Part shown: piece after piece, positions 25,141 to 36,649 of the stretch
How the letters are laid out: each line of letters starts with the position of its first letter
Position numbering within the stretch: position 1 is the first letter of the stretch
Origin: Azorinus chamasolen
Taxonomy: Eukaryota; Mollusca; Bivalvia; Cardiida; Solecurtidae
Assembly (NCBI GenBank): GCA_963576725.1
Contig: OY755237.1
Span: forward strand, 65,521,269 to 65,585,268
Direction: 5' to 3'
Length of the DNA stretch: 64,000 bases
Made by a program: the position numbers and the translations under genes
The notes under the pieces: model-generated
Database searches by the model: none
Told to the model about the DNA's origin: nothing
What the model saw: only the letters and a program-made list of their open reading frames with translations

Positions 25141-25589
25141 GCATGTCAATAGAATATTATTAAATCAAAATCCAAATTAATTAATTAATTATGAATCAGT
25201 TCCCCTTTTTAACGGTAGTCACAATATTCGCGTTCAACATAGTAAGATAACGGTCACCACTGTAATGACATAAACTGCTCTTTTTTCAGGAATTAATACG
25301 TAACATATTTCAAAATTAAAATATTCCTGTTTAAATAACACACCGATGCCCATGACCGTTTGTTAGAAATTATATAATAGATCTGACTCTAAAGTTTCAA
25401 TAGAAACAAATCAGTCGGGCGTATTAAAATGAAATAAGCAAACAGTAGACCCTTATCTGCCGTCTGATCAGTGTATACTCCATTTGCAAGGCACGAGAAA
25501 GCATTTATATGAAGGAAATGGTTGAAATAACACCCAGTTCAGTCCAATAGCCCTAACGATATTGATAATTATTCAAACACATGGAACCT
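25141..25589. other. No recognisable feature
   Basis: AT-rich sequence, with part of the palindrome family near 25435-25480 (TAGACCCTTATCTGCCGTCT). Confidence 0.35.
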
Positions 25590-25740
25590 AAAATAAATGT
25601 CAACAAAACAATAATTATGATTTTTGAAAATGAACGGCATACCAGCTACGATTTTTATTTATATAATTCACGATTAGGACATGTTAAATCCTTCAAATAT
25701 CTTGGTGTGTATTTATTCAAAAATGGAAATTGGAATTTCT
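25590..25740 (+). pseudogene. LINE reverse transcriptase fragment
   Basis: The plus-strand frame contains KINVNKTIIMIFENE and SFKYLGVYLFKNGNW, the block after the catalytic motif in APE-type LINE reverse transcriptases. It abuts, head to tail and in opposite orientation, the endonuclease fragment that ends at 25745. Confidence 0.7.
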
Positions 25741-25744
25741 AGAT

Positions 25745-26866
25745 TTTTTAAATGTCTTTCTAGAGCCATAACATTCTTTGTTAAACCATTTGTTTTTTCC
25801 TATTGACTTTCGTTGGTTGTTTTCTGTTTGATTTTTCTTTTCCAAACACATTAAGTGCATGTTCCTGCATGAAAGATGTAAATTCTTCAAAAGGTCGGTA
25901 ATACTTTTATCATTGATTGTGTCGGTTATTTCTAGCAGTGTACTACTATTCTGTTCTAGTACCTGTCGGAATGTGTCTGCACGTGCGACATCCCAGTCAA
26001 TGAATTGCTCTCTGGCAGGAATGTTGTCATGTGACTCATTCTGCGATCTGATTCGCTCAATACAAACGTTTAGTGCGCAGTGATCTGAAAATTCATTCAG
26101 TGAAAGAATTTCAAATCTATCAACGAAACTTTAGTCATTATCATTTAGTAATACATAGTCTACTACGCTTTCGCCATTTTTGTTAATAAATGTAAATTCT
26201 CCCACATCTAAATCTGTTCCTATGCGACCATTTGCAATTAGTAAATTGGTAGATTTGCAAAGTTGTATAAGGCGTTTGCCGTATGCATCGAATACATGCT
26301 CTTTATTAACTCTTTCGCCCAGACAATTATGAATTTCCAGTTCAACATTTGTATCTAGGAATCTATCAAAATCTAAAAAAATCATTTCCAGTAGATGTCC
26401 GACTATTAAAATCCCCGTTGACAAATACTTTTCCCAGTGATTTGTATTTTTCTATGCCAGATTCGATCTGTTCGAACATATCGGTCTCAGTGGAACTGAA
26501 TACTCTAGAATTGCTAGGTGGAATATAACAACAGCATAAATATACATCATTGTTAAAATGAAAAAGTGTTCTACATAATTTTATCCAAATAATTCCACTC
26601 GGGTTTCTTTCAACAATATGTTTTTTTCCCAATCAAATTTGATTTAAAATATGTAGACAGTCCGCGATCCTTTCTGGTACCCACCGATGTATTTCCATAT
26701 AAGTGCTCGGACACCCTTAATGTCTGTATTAACATGTGACTGTGGCGAAAGCCAAAGTTCTGTCAGAATTGTTACATCATTATTATTTTATAAAGTCCAA
26801 AAAGTCAGTATCACTTAGTTTTCTAACTAACCCATTCACGTTCCATGTAATGATGTCTAGGTGCTC
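25745..26866 (-). pseudogene. LINE ORF2 apurinic-type endonuclease, decayed
   Basis: On the minus strand the frame begins just after ORF1 with IITWNVNGLVRKLSDTDF, then shows YIPPSN and VNGDFNSRTS, an asparagine/aspartate pair typical of the exonuclease-endonuclease-phosphatase fold that nicks target DNA, and later WFNKECYGSRK. At least three frameshifts or stops break it. It follows ORF1 (26879-27965) in the normal LINE order but ends abruptly at 25745 before any RT domain. The RT lies on the opposite strand at 28126. Confidence 0.8.
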
Positions 26867-26878
26867 CTCGTGACACCT

Positions 26879-27965
26879 TTATTCAGCATCGCTGTCTGGT
26901 TTCGGCGGCTGGTACTGCTTCCCGTCGATGTAGAGCTTGTCTCCTACGTATTTGACGTCTTTGTCCTTCTTTTTTCCCGAAACGTCGTATGGAGTGTTTT
27001 CCGCGACTCGCGCCATTCCCGAAGGATCTGTTGTCCTAATCCAAGACCCGCTTTGTTGAGCTCGTCTCGTAAAGGTATGGATGCCTTTCTCACATTCTCT
27101 CGGTCCCGGAAGTAGTGGAATTTTGCTATTACGGGCCTAGATTTAGCACTATTCCTTAAAGCACATAGCCTGTGGGATCTGTCCAGTACAATTTCCGTGG
27201 CGTCAACCTCCAGATTTTCCTGAATGAACCGTTTAACAATATCGTCACAGTTTCCGCAATTCCTGCTGCCTCGGGAATACCATAAAATATCAGATTGTCC
27301 CTCATTGATCGGAATTCACCCTCCATAATTTTGTCATGTAAACGATCTTTTTCTTTCTTAAGGTTTTCCAAATGTGTCTGTAGTGACTGGTTTGATTTCT
27401 GCATTTCTTCCAAATCTTGTCTCGTAGAACTCAACTGCTCTTTCTGGGACTCGTACTTCTCACTGACAAACGAACACGTGTTCTCTACTTCCGATACTCT
27501 TCTGTCTATCCCAACTACTTTTGTTTCAAGATCATTTAACTTTACACTGATCATATTCACAGTCATCTTGACGCTTTCGACCCTGTCTACCTTTAGCTTA
27601 ATGTTCCCCACGTCCTCGATTAAACTGACGGCCCAGGGGTGTGGGGTGGTTTGAGAGGTGGGCGTTTGCTGCATGAATTGTGGAGCATATTGGCCTTGGG
27701 GTGACTGTATTATTTGTCCGTTGTAATGTTGTTGCTGGTTGTAGTTCATATTATGATTCTCATACACATAATACTCTGGAGATGACGGATGAAAACGTTT
27801 GTTTTGGTTACTCACAGTTGCCTGACCAGGTTCACACGCACTGCCCAAACCGGTTTTTGTTGTATTGTTGCTTTGTGTACTGCTTTCCGAAAACAATGGA
27901 GAGATGGTTTTCCGCTTCTTTTTGCCTCCAGCCGTATTCTTCTGACATTTTTCTTTAGGCGGCAT
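26879..27965 (-). pseudogene. LINE ORF1 protein (coiled coil plus RRM-like), frameshifted
   Basis: The 269-codon start of this frame has a basic Lys-rich N-terminus, a Gln/Asn-rich stretch (residues about 60-105), a long heptad-rich coiled coil (about 115-220) and SMRDNLIFYGIPE, the start of an RRM-like RNA-binding domain as in L1-type ORF1 proteins. Near 27240-27250 the frame shifts. The next frame continues with NCDDIVKRFIQENLEV and LDRSHRLCAL, and a second shift precedes the C-terminus ending PPKPDSDAE at a TAA (26879). The protein would coat LINE RNA as a trimeric chaperone. Two frameshifts make this copy inactive. Confidence 0.8.
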
Positions 27966-28125
27966 GAAGAAATATAATTTACGATGTTTTCAAACAAAAA
28001 TATTTTAAAGAGTTGTTTTAAGCTAAATTCTTTATTTAAGTTTCCGAGATAAAATCCACGGCTTGCTCATCAAGGGAGATAACTTCTAGACAGCAGGTTA
28101 CGTAATTGTGCTGAAGAAAATAACT

Positions 28126-29490
28126 AATTGAAATTCCAGTTTGGGTTTCGAAAAGGTCGCAGCACAGTTGATTGTATATTTCTTTTAAATTCAGTGATAG
28201 ATAAGGTGATTAATCGTAAGCGTCGTAAACTGTACTGTGCTTTAGTAGATTTTCGTAAGGTGATATCGTGTATAGGGACGAAATATGGTATAAGCTTATA
28301 AGATACGGTACCTCCTGCAAAATGGTAAAAATGCTCCAAGCAATATACGGCAGTGTAAGGTCATGTGTCAAAGTAAACGGTGCATGCACCGATTACTTTG
28401 ACAGTCATGCGGGCGTCAAGCAGGGTGAACCTGTGTCGCCCATATTATTCATATTTTTCATCAATGATATATACAGTTATATCTATGACGAAACAGTAGA
28501 TATGTTTACTGTTAGTGACTTGAAACTGTTTTATATTTATTTGCTGATGACACCGTTTTGTTCTCATATACAATAGCCGGCTTACAGATTTTAATCAATC
28601 AACTACATAATTATTGCACTGAATGGTGAGTAAACGTCAACACAGATAAAACAGTAATAATGGTTTTAAAGCTGGAAATATGCAAGAAAATGTGGACATC
28701 TTGTATGATACAAATAAACTGAATGTGGTAAACAAGTTTATTTAATTAGCAGTAACCCTGTCAACTACTGGGAAGTTTGTCCAATCACAAACATGTTTGG
28801 CCGATCAGTCATTAAAAGCAATGTTTTCATTAAATAAATTGTTTGAAAATGTATCTATAGATATAACAGGAAATATTAAATTAGTTGATTCTATGGTAGG
28901 GTCAATTATGAATTACGGGTCAGAGGTTTGGGGTTTTCACAAAGCTCCAGACATTGAACGAGATCATACACAATATTTAAAGCAAGTATTAGCAGTGAGG
29001 CAACAAACGCCTAATGCTGCCAACTATGGTTAACTGGCTAGATACCCATATTATATTGTTAGATAAGTACGCATTCTTAAATATTGGTTTAAGATATTAC
29101 AGAAGCCAGAGTCATTGATGCACTTATTCCTAAATTTAAAGGATGAAAATGATAACTACCTCATAGCATGGTCTAATAATGTTAAACACCTCTTAGATAC
29201 ACTTGGGTTTGCTTATTTGTGGAATTACAGAGAAATCTCAACATCGCAACTGAATGAAGTTATCTGAAGAGTGTATGATGGTTATATACAACAATGGCAT
29301 GCAGATATAAATGCGTCCAACAAATTAGAAACATGTAGATTATTTAAACAAACATTTGAAGCTGAAAAATATCAAAGTATAATTAGCAATACCAAACATA
29401 GAACTGTATTGACAAGATTTAGATGTTCCGCACATAAGCTTGCAGTCGAAGTGGGTAGATTTCGTAATATAGGAAAGAAATCATCATAAA
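28126..29490 (+). pseudogene. LINE reverse transcriptase and C-terminal region, decayed
   Basis: The plus-strand pieces show FGFRKGRSTVDCIF, then GVKQGEPVSPILFIFFINDI, then in a shifted frame LFADDTVLFS, the catalytic Asp-Asp motif (about 28535-28575). Further on come YGSEVWGFHKAPDIE and a long C-terminal region with RTVLTRFRCSAHKL. Many stops and frameshifts are present. The 5' half of a LINE (ORF1 plus endonuclease) lies immediately upstream in opposite orientation. Confidence 0.8.
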
Positions 29491-29740
29491 TGTATTTTTT
29501 GTAACATGGATGTGGTTGATAATGAGTTTCACTTTTTACTTGTTTGCCTTTGCTATAGAGAACTTAGACAGCAAATATTGCCAAAATACTATTGTTCTTG
29601 ACCAAATATAAACAAATTTAAAAACTTGATGCAGTCATCAAGTACTGGTTTGATTAAAAGAATAGCAGCATTCCTTTACCAAGCCACATGTATAAGAGAA
29701 AATATCATCACACAAGGATTAAATAACTAGACTTTGATAT

Positions 29741-30503
29741 TTATGTATATAGTCATGTATAGTTATATGTATGTGTATAGTTTTTCCCATACTTACCTTA
29801 TACAAATTTATCATCGTCAAGTTGAAAATACAGATTTTAAAACTATGGTGCCCGCCTTTCGTCGCTCAAACTACATTTTTGTGTTAAGGATATTCATAGA
29901 ACACCCAATTTTACATGCAGAAATGTGTAATGAAATCTACCTGTGATTAATGTGATTACTGTACAGTTCATATTTGTTATCTTGATAAACAGTCAAATGC
30001 AATATGTAAATAAACGTAAGTCCTTATTCTGTTAAGATTGAACGATTTGCATCTACAGACAACTTTAATCCAGATACGAGGTCGAGTTACACGGCTTCTC
30101 TTCAGGATGCAAGGTAGATTATTCAGTAACATGATTTCAAAAGCGTAAATAAACCGGAAGCAAAAACAATATTCACCAAACATACCTATATCAAACATAG
30201 ACACCATGTAAACAGGATAAGTCTACACCTACTTAAATGTTGATCTGGCAACGGATGAAGTATTTTAACTTATAAATACATAAAACTGATACGTTTGTGC
30301 AGTAAAGAATATGCTGATTTATATCCAAACTGATCTGCACACTGGACCTGCACTCACTGTCCGCCCACAGTGAATACCATTTTGAATGGATATAAATTAT
30401 ACTCTGCTCACGTGGTTTTATCCATATTCTGATTAGTCTCTCCGTATGTTGAACGTAAATCCAATGCTCGTCAGCAACACCAACCAGATTGAGTGAGCCG
30501 TAT
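29741..30503. other. Intronic/repeat-derived sequence without gene
   Basis: AT-rich, probably LINE 3' sequence at the start (TATATAGTCATGTATAGTTA). Nothing else is supported. Confidence 0.3.
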
Positions 30504-31076
30504 GTTTAAAAAAAGAGGACCATGATTGGCCCTAAATCGCTCACCTGGTTACTATGGACTTATGCATACACTGTAGTTCTATGTACAAATAAGTCCGCTT
30601 CAGATTTGGGCCAATATAAAACCGAGGGCCATAATTTTAGGCCTGGAGGTTAACATTTGAACAATCTTAATTAAAGAACATTAGATGATGCCAGGGGCGG
30701 GGCAATTTTGGTCCTGGGGTCATAATTTGTACAATTTTTGTAGAGGGCCATTAGATGATGCTACATACCAAATGTCAAAGGTCTAGGCCTTATGGTTTAG
30801 ATTTTTAAAGATTGTCCTATGAAAAACTGATAAGCCCCGGGGTGGGGCCATTTTTGGTCCTGGAGTCATGATCTGAACAATCTGTGTAGGAGGCCATTCG
30901 ATGATGCTACATACCAAATATCAAAGATCTAAGCCTTATGGTTTCTGAGAGGAAGATGTTTAAGTAAATTATTGTTGACGACGCACATACGCACACCGCA
31001 CGACGCACGACGACGGACACCGAACACTGTCCCCTCACAATACCTCACCTGGCACTCTGTGCCAGGCGAGCTATAA
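30504..31076. repeat. Repeat D, copy 1
   Basis: It starts AGAGGACCATGATTGGCCCT and ATCGCTCACC. Two internal units carry CTGGGGTCATAATTTG and GATGATGCTACATACCAAAT. It ends in a GACGACGCAC run and the hairpin CTCACCTGGCAC..GTGCCAGGCGAG. Other copies lie at 40.5, 42.4-43.7, 45.1 and 46 kb. Confidence 0.7.
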
Positions 31077-31262
31077 ATAAACTGTAGACTTTGTTATTAC
31101 CATCTCCTAGTTATTTAAATGCTTTTCATACTTTTCTCAATAACTTTCATTTCAAGTGTTTGTACATTCCGCTATTTATATTCATGTTTATATCGTACCA
31201 TGGCAATGGACATGTCATGTTTATATAATAAAATATCTGTTCTGTTCTGTTCTGTTCTGTAC
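31077..31262 (+). mobile_element. LINE 3' end with (TCTGT)n tail
   Basis: The sequence TACCATGGCAATGGACATGT, an AATAAAATA, and then four to five TCTGT units form a typical LINE 3' terminus with a short tandem tail. It may be the 3' end of the LINE at 25.7-29.7 kb, separated from it by the repeat D insertion. Confidence 0.55.
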
Positions 31263-31807
31263 TATTACTGTAGTGCACATTACTTTTAGTTATGATTTGG
31301 CCGCATAGTGTATCCTCGTCATATCATGGGCCGCGGTATTAGCACATTATTTGCCCAGACCTTCAGATAAGTAGGTATCCCAAACATTTCCATTTCCATT
31401 TCCATAATACATTCATTTCACACCCAAACAAACAATTATTAGTTTTTCCAAGTACCTAACATTTTATTCATAGATCTATAGCCATTTTTATACTAATAAA
31501 CCAAAATACAGTTCAATCATGTTTTCACAATTCTTAATAAATCAGCCCTCCTTCCAGTGAATTTTTATCAACAGCGTTCCATATAGACACCCGCTCTTCG
31601 GAGCGAGCGCCAACAAAGAAGAAATAAGGCAAACCTCTAATCTCCTTAGTAGTATTAATTTCAAACTGGCCATCGACAATTTGCAAATAAGAATCAATTC
31701 TTATGGAGCAGTGTGCCATCAGAAAAGGCTATACAGAAAGCATACGCAAACACATAATATGTGGACAAAAAGGTACCAGCTACTAAAAGATGCACATCTA
31801 ATCTAAA
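31263..31807. other. Intronic sequence, nothing recognised
   Basis: The short minus-strand frame at 31534-31719 has no recognisable domain. No splice sites support it. Confidence 0.35.
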
Positions 31808-32015
31808 TACAGTAAAATATCGATTATTCGTATGTTTAGTATAGAAGAAATGAGACCCGTTTAGACAGGTGTCTGCTTAATGTATGGTGATAATCATGAA
31901 GGAACCTCCTAGAGGAGCTTTCTGCATTATTTTCACCATGCATTAAGCTGCTACCTGTCTTAAATATCGATAATGATGCGTATTCCAATGTTCTAATAAT
32001 CGATATTTTACTGTA
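31808..32015. mobile_element. Foldback MITE with pogo-like termini, copy 3
   Basis: The ends TACAGTAAAATATCGATTAT and TAATCGATATTTTACTGTA are complementary. Inner arms (CAGGTGTCTGCTTAATG..CATTAAGCTGCTACCTG) pair around a centre with CCTCCTAGAGGAG. About 208 bp. Confidence 0.8.
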
Positions 32016-32324
32016 GCAGCATACACCTCATACTGGCCGTTGCAAATTTGCAAGTTTTAAAACCTTCTCTAAGAAACAATGCGTCTTAGACGAAGGTAAA
32101 AGCATAAAAACAAAGAAAAGTTCACATATGAATCCAAAAGACCAATTGAACGTTGAAACATAACATGTGTTAATAAAATATTCTTTAAAACGTCTAATGC
32201 CTTCAAAGTGATATCCACCATCATTTAAACAGACATAATCACATTGGGGATTGTCACATTTCACGAAGGGTTTAAACGTACGGATAAAAGCAACATTTTT
32301 CTGCTTTTAAATGGGGAGACCAAA

Positions 32325-32621
32325 TTACACTTCGATAAGCCGAACTTCAATGGACCGTACAAATTAGTTCGAGATAACAGGTGTTCGATCCATCTGATTT
32401 CTTTTCAAGACCACAGCTTAATACAGGTCTAAAGTTATGCTAAACGTTCGTTTCAGCATTACTTTAGAGCTGTATTAAGTTGCCACATGTGTTTCTAGAT
32501 ATATGTAGCGATACATTTTAAAGCAATTATGTAGTGTTAGTTTTGGAAGGACAAAACTTTTTGTTCAAGTTATCCCGAAGTTCGAGTTATCCGAGTTCGA
32601 GTTATCGAAGTTCAACTGTAT
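32325..32621. mobile_element. Foldback MITE, CAACTGAACTTC-type, copy 1
   Basis: The left part ACTTCGATAAGCCGAACTTC and the right part TCGAGTTATCGAAGTTCAAC plus TGTA are inverted. Inner arms AGCTTAATACAGGTCTAAAG..CTTTAGAGCTGTATTAAG pair. Related to 36225-36451. Confidence 0.65.
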
Positions 32622-33268
32622 TATTAATGTTCTTAACACTAATTACCGTTGTTTCAAAGTCATTTGGCCTCGGAATGATAGCTGAAACCAAATTGAATTT
32701 TTTTATTTCACAACATGTGACAATTTAATCGTGATATAAATTGAGCGTTGCCTTCAACAAATGGTCGTGAAAAACGACCATGATAACGTGTAATACACTT
32801 TTGGTATACCGACTATTCCTTGATTGTAAAGCAAAATATATAAGGAAGCAACAAAACATTTCCTATACGTTCTCAACGTGACTAGCACTGTAATATGAGT
32901 TTCAGGACTATATACTCTCGGTAGATTTTACCCTTACAGACACCCTCTCACTAAGGTCTGCACTGTTTGACATGTTACACTTTTCATTAAAACAATTCCT
33001 TAATATTAATCGTAATGTTGACCTGTTTGCATTTTGGAATAGTCCATCTGAAAAGCAAGCGTTGTAAAGGTTAATCCTGGCAAACACACATTGTTAACAT
33101 GTCTTTACTGTCTTAGTATGTTTATACTGAATTGATCATAACATTAGCATTGAACTTTTACATGGATGCAGCTTTGAAATAATATAAAACCATATCTGCT
33201 AATATGTTCACCACTCTGTAACACCTGTTTGAAATGTGTGTTCTAAGTGATCTGTTTTATTACTTCAG

Positions 33269-33335
33269 ACTGCATTGGCAAGTTATCCAGGATCAGGAAA
33301 CACGTGGACTAGACACTTACTGGAGTATGTTTCAG
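33269..33335 (+). CDS. WSCD-type sulfotransferase, exon 2 (PAPS-binding loop)
   Basis: This 67-nt exon follows an acceptor TTATTACTTCAG and ends before GTACAA. It encodes residues 155-176 and contains SYPGSGNTWTRHLL, the 5'-phosphosulfate-binding loop of sulfotransferases in the form seen in WSCD1/WSCD2. It binds the sulfate donor PAPS. It starts in phase 0, matching exon 1, and ends in phase 1. It is too short to be found as an ORF. Confidence 0.8.
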
Positions 33336-33390
33336 GTACAAGTATATGGTCTCTAATTAAAGGACGTAAAACCTACAATAACGTCATTTG

Positions 33391-33700
33391 AGTAAAGTCA
33401 AGCAGGAAACACACACAGGCCCTCTGACACAGACACTGAAGCACATACGTTCATAGACACACCGATACATACACAGGCATATACAGACAAAAAATAACAC
33501 GAACGCATGCGCGAGATGACAAGTTGAAATACCCACAACCACACATGTGCAAGGGCAAAAAGGCACAATACGAGTAAAGTCAAGCAGGAACAAACACACA
33601 CACACACAGATAGATATATAGACAAACATATAGACACAGACAGACACAAACACACGCACGCACGCACACAAACAAGTAATGCTGCACAGATAGGCGTAGT
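33391..33700 (-). mobile_element. Two adjacent Naiad-type terminal fragments
   Basis: AGTAAAGTCAAGCAGG, the inverted 3' terminus of family B, occurs at 33391 and again at 33573, each followed by an (AC)-rich tract. Both are short and diverged. They lie in intron 2 of the sulfotransferase gene, 56 bp after exon 2. Confidence 0.65.
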
Positions 33701-34047
33701 GCAGATATTCCTGTGTGGAATGACCATATATTAATGACAATCGCATTTATTAATATATCCTTTGTGGAATTTATTTTATAAGCAGGCATTTATATAATAC
33801 AGATAAACTTTAAAGGTTTTGACAGTGTGATGCTCGTATGCCTGAAGCTGACTGTTTATTAATAATACAAGGTGTATATGCAGTGTTGACTCACGTAAAT
33901 GTCATGAATATATATATTTAGGAACTTTGTGATAGTCAATCATAGTAAAGTGTAAAATACTAGTTCGTGTTGTTTATGCAAGTGTTTTCCTAAAGAGATA
34001 CCCAAAAAACCTGCACTACTAATCAAATGTGTGACACTACCCGCTCG

Positions 34048-34385
34048 TTCGTCGGCAATTGCTTTAAACGACATCTCCTCTGAAACCATATAGTAGATTG
34101 TAACCAAACTTCACTTAAATTATCTTGGTATGAAGCTCTAGCAGAATTTTTTAAAAGAATCCGGATCCATGAAAAACTCCATGGTTGCCATGGCAATAAA
34201 ATGAAAAATCTTAAGATATCTTTTCCAAACCCAAGAGTCATATTTGAATGATACATGACATAAGTAGCCCTCTGATAAACTTGTACCAAAATTTCTAAAA
34301 TGATGCTGATATATCAGAAAACCTCACTGCCAGCGGCGGGGCTACTTTTCTGCCAGTCTTTCAACGATTTCAGCGCTTTGATTAA
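34048..34385. repeat. Repeat F, copy 2
   Basis: Direct homologue of 14276-14620, including TTTCAACGATTTCAGCGCTT near its end. It is intronic and non-coding. Confidence 0.75.
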
Positions 34386-34529
34386 TTAGAGTTGTGGTAG
34401 TTTGTTAAGAATCATTAATTCTAAGGTTAGCTTGAAAGTAAACTTTCAACTAAACATGTTTCATTTAGAGACAATATCATAAGGTGGCATTTTTGCCACA
34501 CAATTCTAGTTCATATATTTTGTTTTTAG

Positions 34530-34757
34530 GAACTTTAACTGGATCAGTCTACAACGACAACATTTTGAAGACAACATTAAAGGGTGAAAGTAAAAGGGAT
34601 GATGTCCTGGTTATAAAAACACACCGTTCCCCTATCAATTTCGACAATGCAGTAGTTCTTATACGGCACCCAGCGGACTGTATCTTTTCTTTTTACAACT
34701 TCAAACGTGCACATAGCCATACGGATGTCGTAACGACTAGCGTATTTAACAATTCCG
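34530..34757 (+). CDS. WSCD-type sulfotransferase, exon 3 (3'-phosphate-binding motif)
   Basis: Acceptor TTTTGTTTTTAG, donor GTAAGT at 34758. The codon split between exons 2 and 3 gives Gly177. The exon holds VIKTHRS and AVVLIRHPADCIFSFYNFKR. Arg222 and Ser230 match the 3'-phosphate-binding residues (RxPxDxxxS) of the sulfotransferase fold. The 228-nt exon is phase 1 at both ends. Confidence 0.82.
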
Positions 34758-35430
34758 GTAAGTCATAATTCCAGGTGTACATCCGTAGCTAACAGAAAAA
34801 CTCCAAACTGGTGTTAGTGAGAGGAAATGCACACGTTCTCCGGGAAACCAAACGACCAACCACAATTGCGCTCTGTTGATGAAACCAAACTACCTGTAAG
34901 ATTAACTGTAAAGTTGCAGAGCGAACGTATTCTAGACGAACCAAATGAATATATATATATAAATAAAATATGCATGTCTGCCAAGAAAGCTGTTTATGCA
35001 CAATTAAATCTCACATGCTACGGGTAAAATGTACGTAACTTTATAAATAGATTGGATGACAAAATCAGAATACAAAGTATTTTACACTTAATATATTACG
35101 CTTTTGCAAAGAAACGAAAGAAAGTCGGCTTCGAAATCTGAATTACAGAAGATATGTTTGCTCGGTATATTAAATGTAAATTTAAACTGTATTTTAAGTG
35201 GAGTACGCCAATGTGCAAACTTCACGTGATCGACAAACCCCACGCCGTTAGGTTATAAAATGCTTTGCTTTAATCTAAGATCATTATCAAGCATCTGATT
35301 GTTCCGGATTTGAGCTTCTTTGATATCAGACCAATCAGTTACTTGAGAATTGACTCAAACTCAGACTGTAACCTAGGATCCTGACCACGACCATTGAGTT
35401 CACTAATTTAAAATACAAATTTCTTTATAG

Positions 35431-35774
35431 ATTGGAACAAATTCGTCCAGGCGAAATGTGAAGCCTGGAAAAGGTTCCACTACAAGTGGCTACAAGATTT
35501 CAAAGGGCGAAAGATGGTCCTCTCCTACAAGAATCTTCGACAGGATTTCTTTAATGAATTGTTCAGAGTCAGCCGTTTTCTGAATGTATCCGTGACCTAC
35601 AAAACGCTGTGGTGTGCATACAAAAACCAGGAGGGCAGTTTTCATAGGACATCATCTAATAACATCAATAAATTAACCCGGTATGATGAACCCTTGCTTG
35701 CAAAAATAGAATCTGCAAGGAAAGATGTGAACCAGTTGATCAAGGTGTTGTTCGGCATTGACGACATGCTTTAA
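35431..35774 (+). CDS. WSCD-type sulfotransferase, exon 4 (C-terminus)
   Basis: After acceptor ATTTCTTTATAG the frame opens with DWNKFVQAKCEAWKRFHYKW and continues to TAA. MVLSYKNLRQDF corresponds to the vhFEDLkqdl block of WSCD proteins, and LTRYDEPLLAKIESARKDVN to their conserved C-terminal helix. With exons 1-3 it gives 366 codons with no internal stop, which supports a live gene. The protein is shorter than vertebrate WSCD1/2 because no WSC domain is seen. The acceptor substrate cannot be told from sequence. Confidence 0.82.
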
Positions 35775-35837
35775 AACCTGCTTTACTACATTTGTACAGT
35801 AAACACTGTTTAAAATGAGTCCAATTAAGTTTTGTTT

Positions 35838-35843
35838 AATAAA
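35838..35843 (+). terminator. Polyadenylation signal AATAAA of the sulfotransferase gene
   Basis: Canonical AATAAA 64 nt after the TAA stop, giving a short 3' UTR before the MITE at 35917. Confidence 0.7.
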
Positions 35844-35916
35844 ACGCAAGCGGTAACTTAATACAGGACTAAATTTCGTCCTGTACTAAGCAACCACATG
35901 ATAGTTCAAAACCATA

Positions 35917-36116
35917 TACGGTAAAACCTCTCTATAACGGTCACTAAACTAAGTTGGTATTTAGGGCAGGTGGCTGCGTACAGCAAGTAGAAAGTAAAAC
36001 AGAACGCTCCTGTAGGAGCGTTCTGTTTTACTATCACCTTGCTCTAAGCAGCCGCCTGCTTTCAACACAAAATACTTGATGTGATTTAGTGGCCGTAAGA
36101 GAGATGTTTTACTGTA
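35917..36116. mobile_element. Foldback MITE with pogo-like termini, copy 4
   Basis: A 200-bp near-palindrome. The ends are TACGGTAAAACCTCTCTATA and its inverse ending TTTTACTGTA, and the centre GCTCCTGTAGGAGC is at 36006-36019. Closest to 18864-19048. Confidence 0.85.
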
Positions 36117-36224
36117 TTTATTCACTATATGGTCGATTTAGAGTTTAGACAGGTTCTATAGTATATAGTGATACAGGAACATTATTTGTTAAGATTTAGA
36201 CAGTCAAATAAGATAATACAACTG

Positions 36225-36451
36225 AACTTCAATATCTCGAACTTCAAGGGACCATACAAATAACTTCGAGATAACAGAAGTTCAGATCATCCGATTCAAT
36301 CTACGTTCGACCTGCATTAAGCTGTCATATTCGTTTCTAGATAATCCTAGTTATACATTTTAGAACAATTATGCATCGTACACTTTGGAAGGAACGAAAT
36401 ATCCCAAAGCTTATGTTAACTTAGTTCGAGATGTCCAAGTTCAACTGTATT
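36225..36451. mobile_element. Foldback MITE, CAACTGAACTTC-type, copy 2
   Basis: It begins CAACTGAACTTCAATATCTC and ends GAGATGTCCAAGTTCAACTG. The inner arms are partly lost. Related to 32325-32621. Confidence 0.7.
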
Positions 36452-36649
36452 ATGCAACCTTAAAAATGGCATTCTGATCCGTTTGTTCAGTCAAAAAAAT
36501 GACAAGTACTATTGTGTTGGTTTTAGGAAAATATTAAACACTCTTTCTTGTACTACAAATATGTTTGATGAAATTGGGCAAATAGTTTGAAGACACGAGT
36601 ACCGCCTTGAATGGGTATTTGGTCCTTCCGTCTCGGGAGTTTGGAGTTC

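Noticed and set aside
26861..27115. 84-codon plus-strand frame
   Set aside because: It is the antisense of the LINE ORF1 C-terminal part, whose minus-strand reading matches a known family.
36597..36608. GAGTACCGCCTT just upstream of the 36.65-kb Naiad B copy, resembling an inverted piece of the conserved terminal motif
   Set aside because: Only 12 bases match, and the surrounding sequence does not continue the homology.
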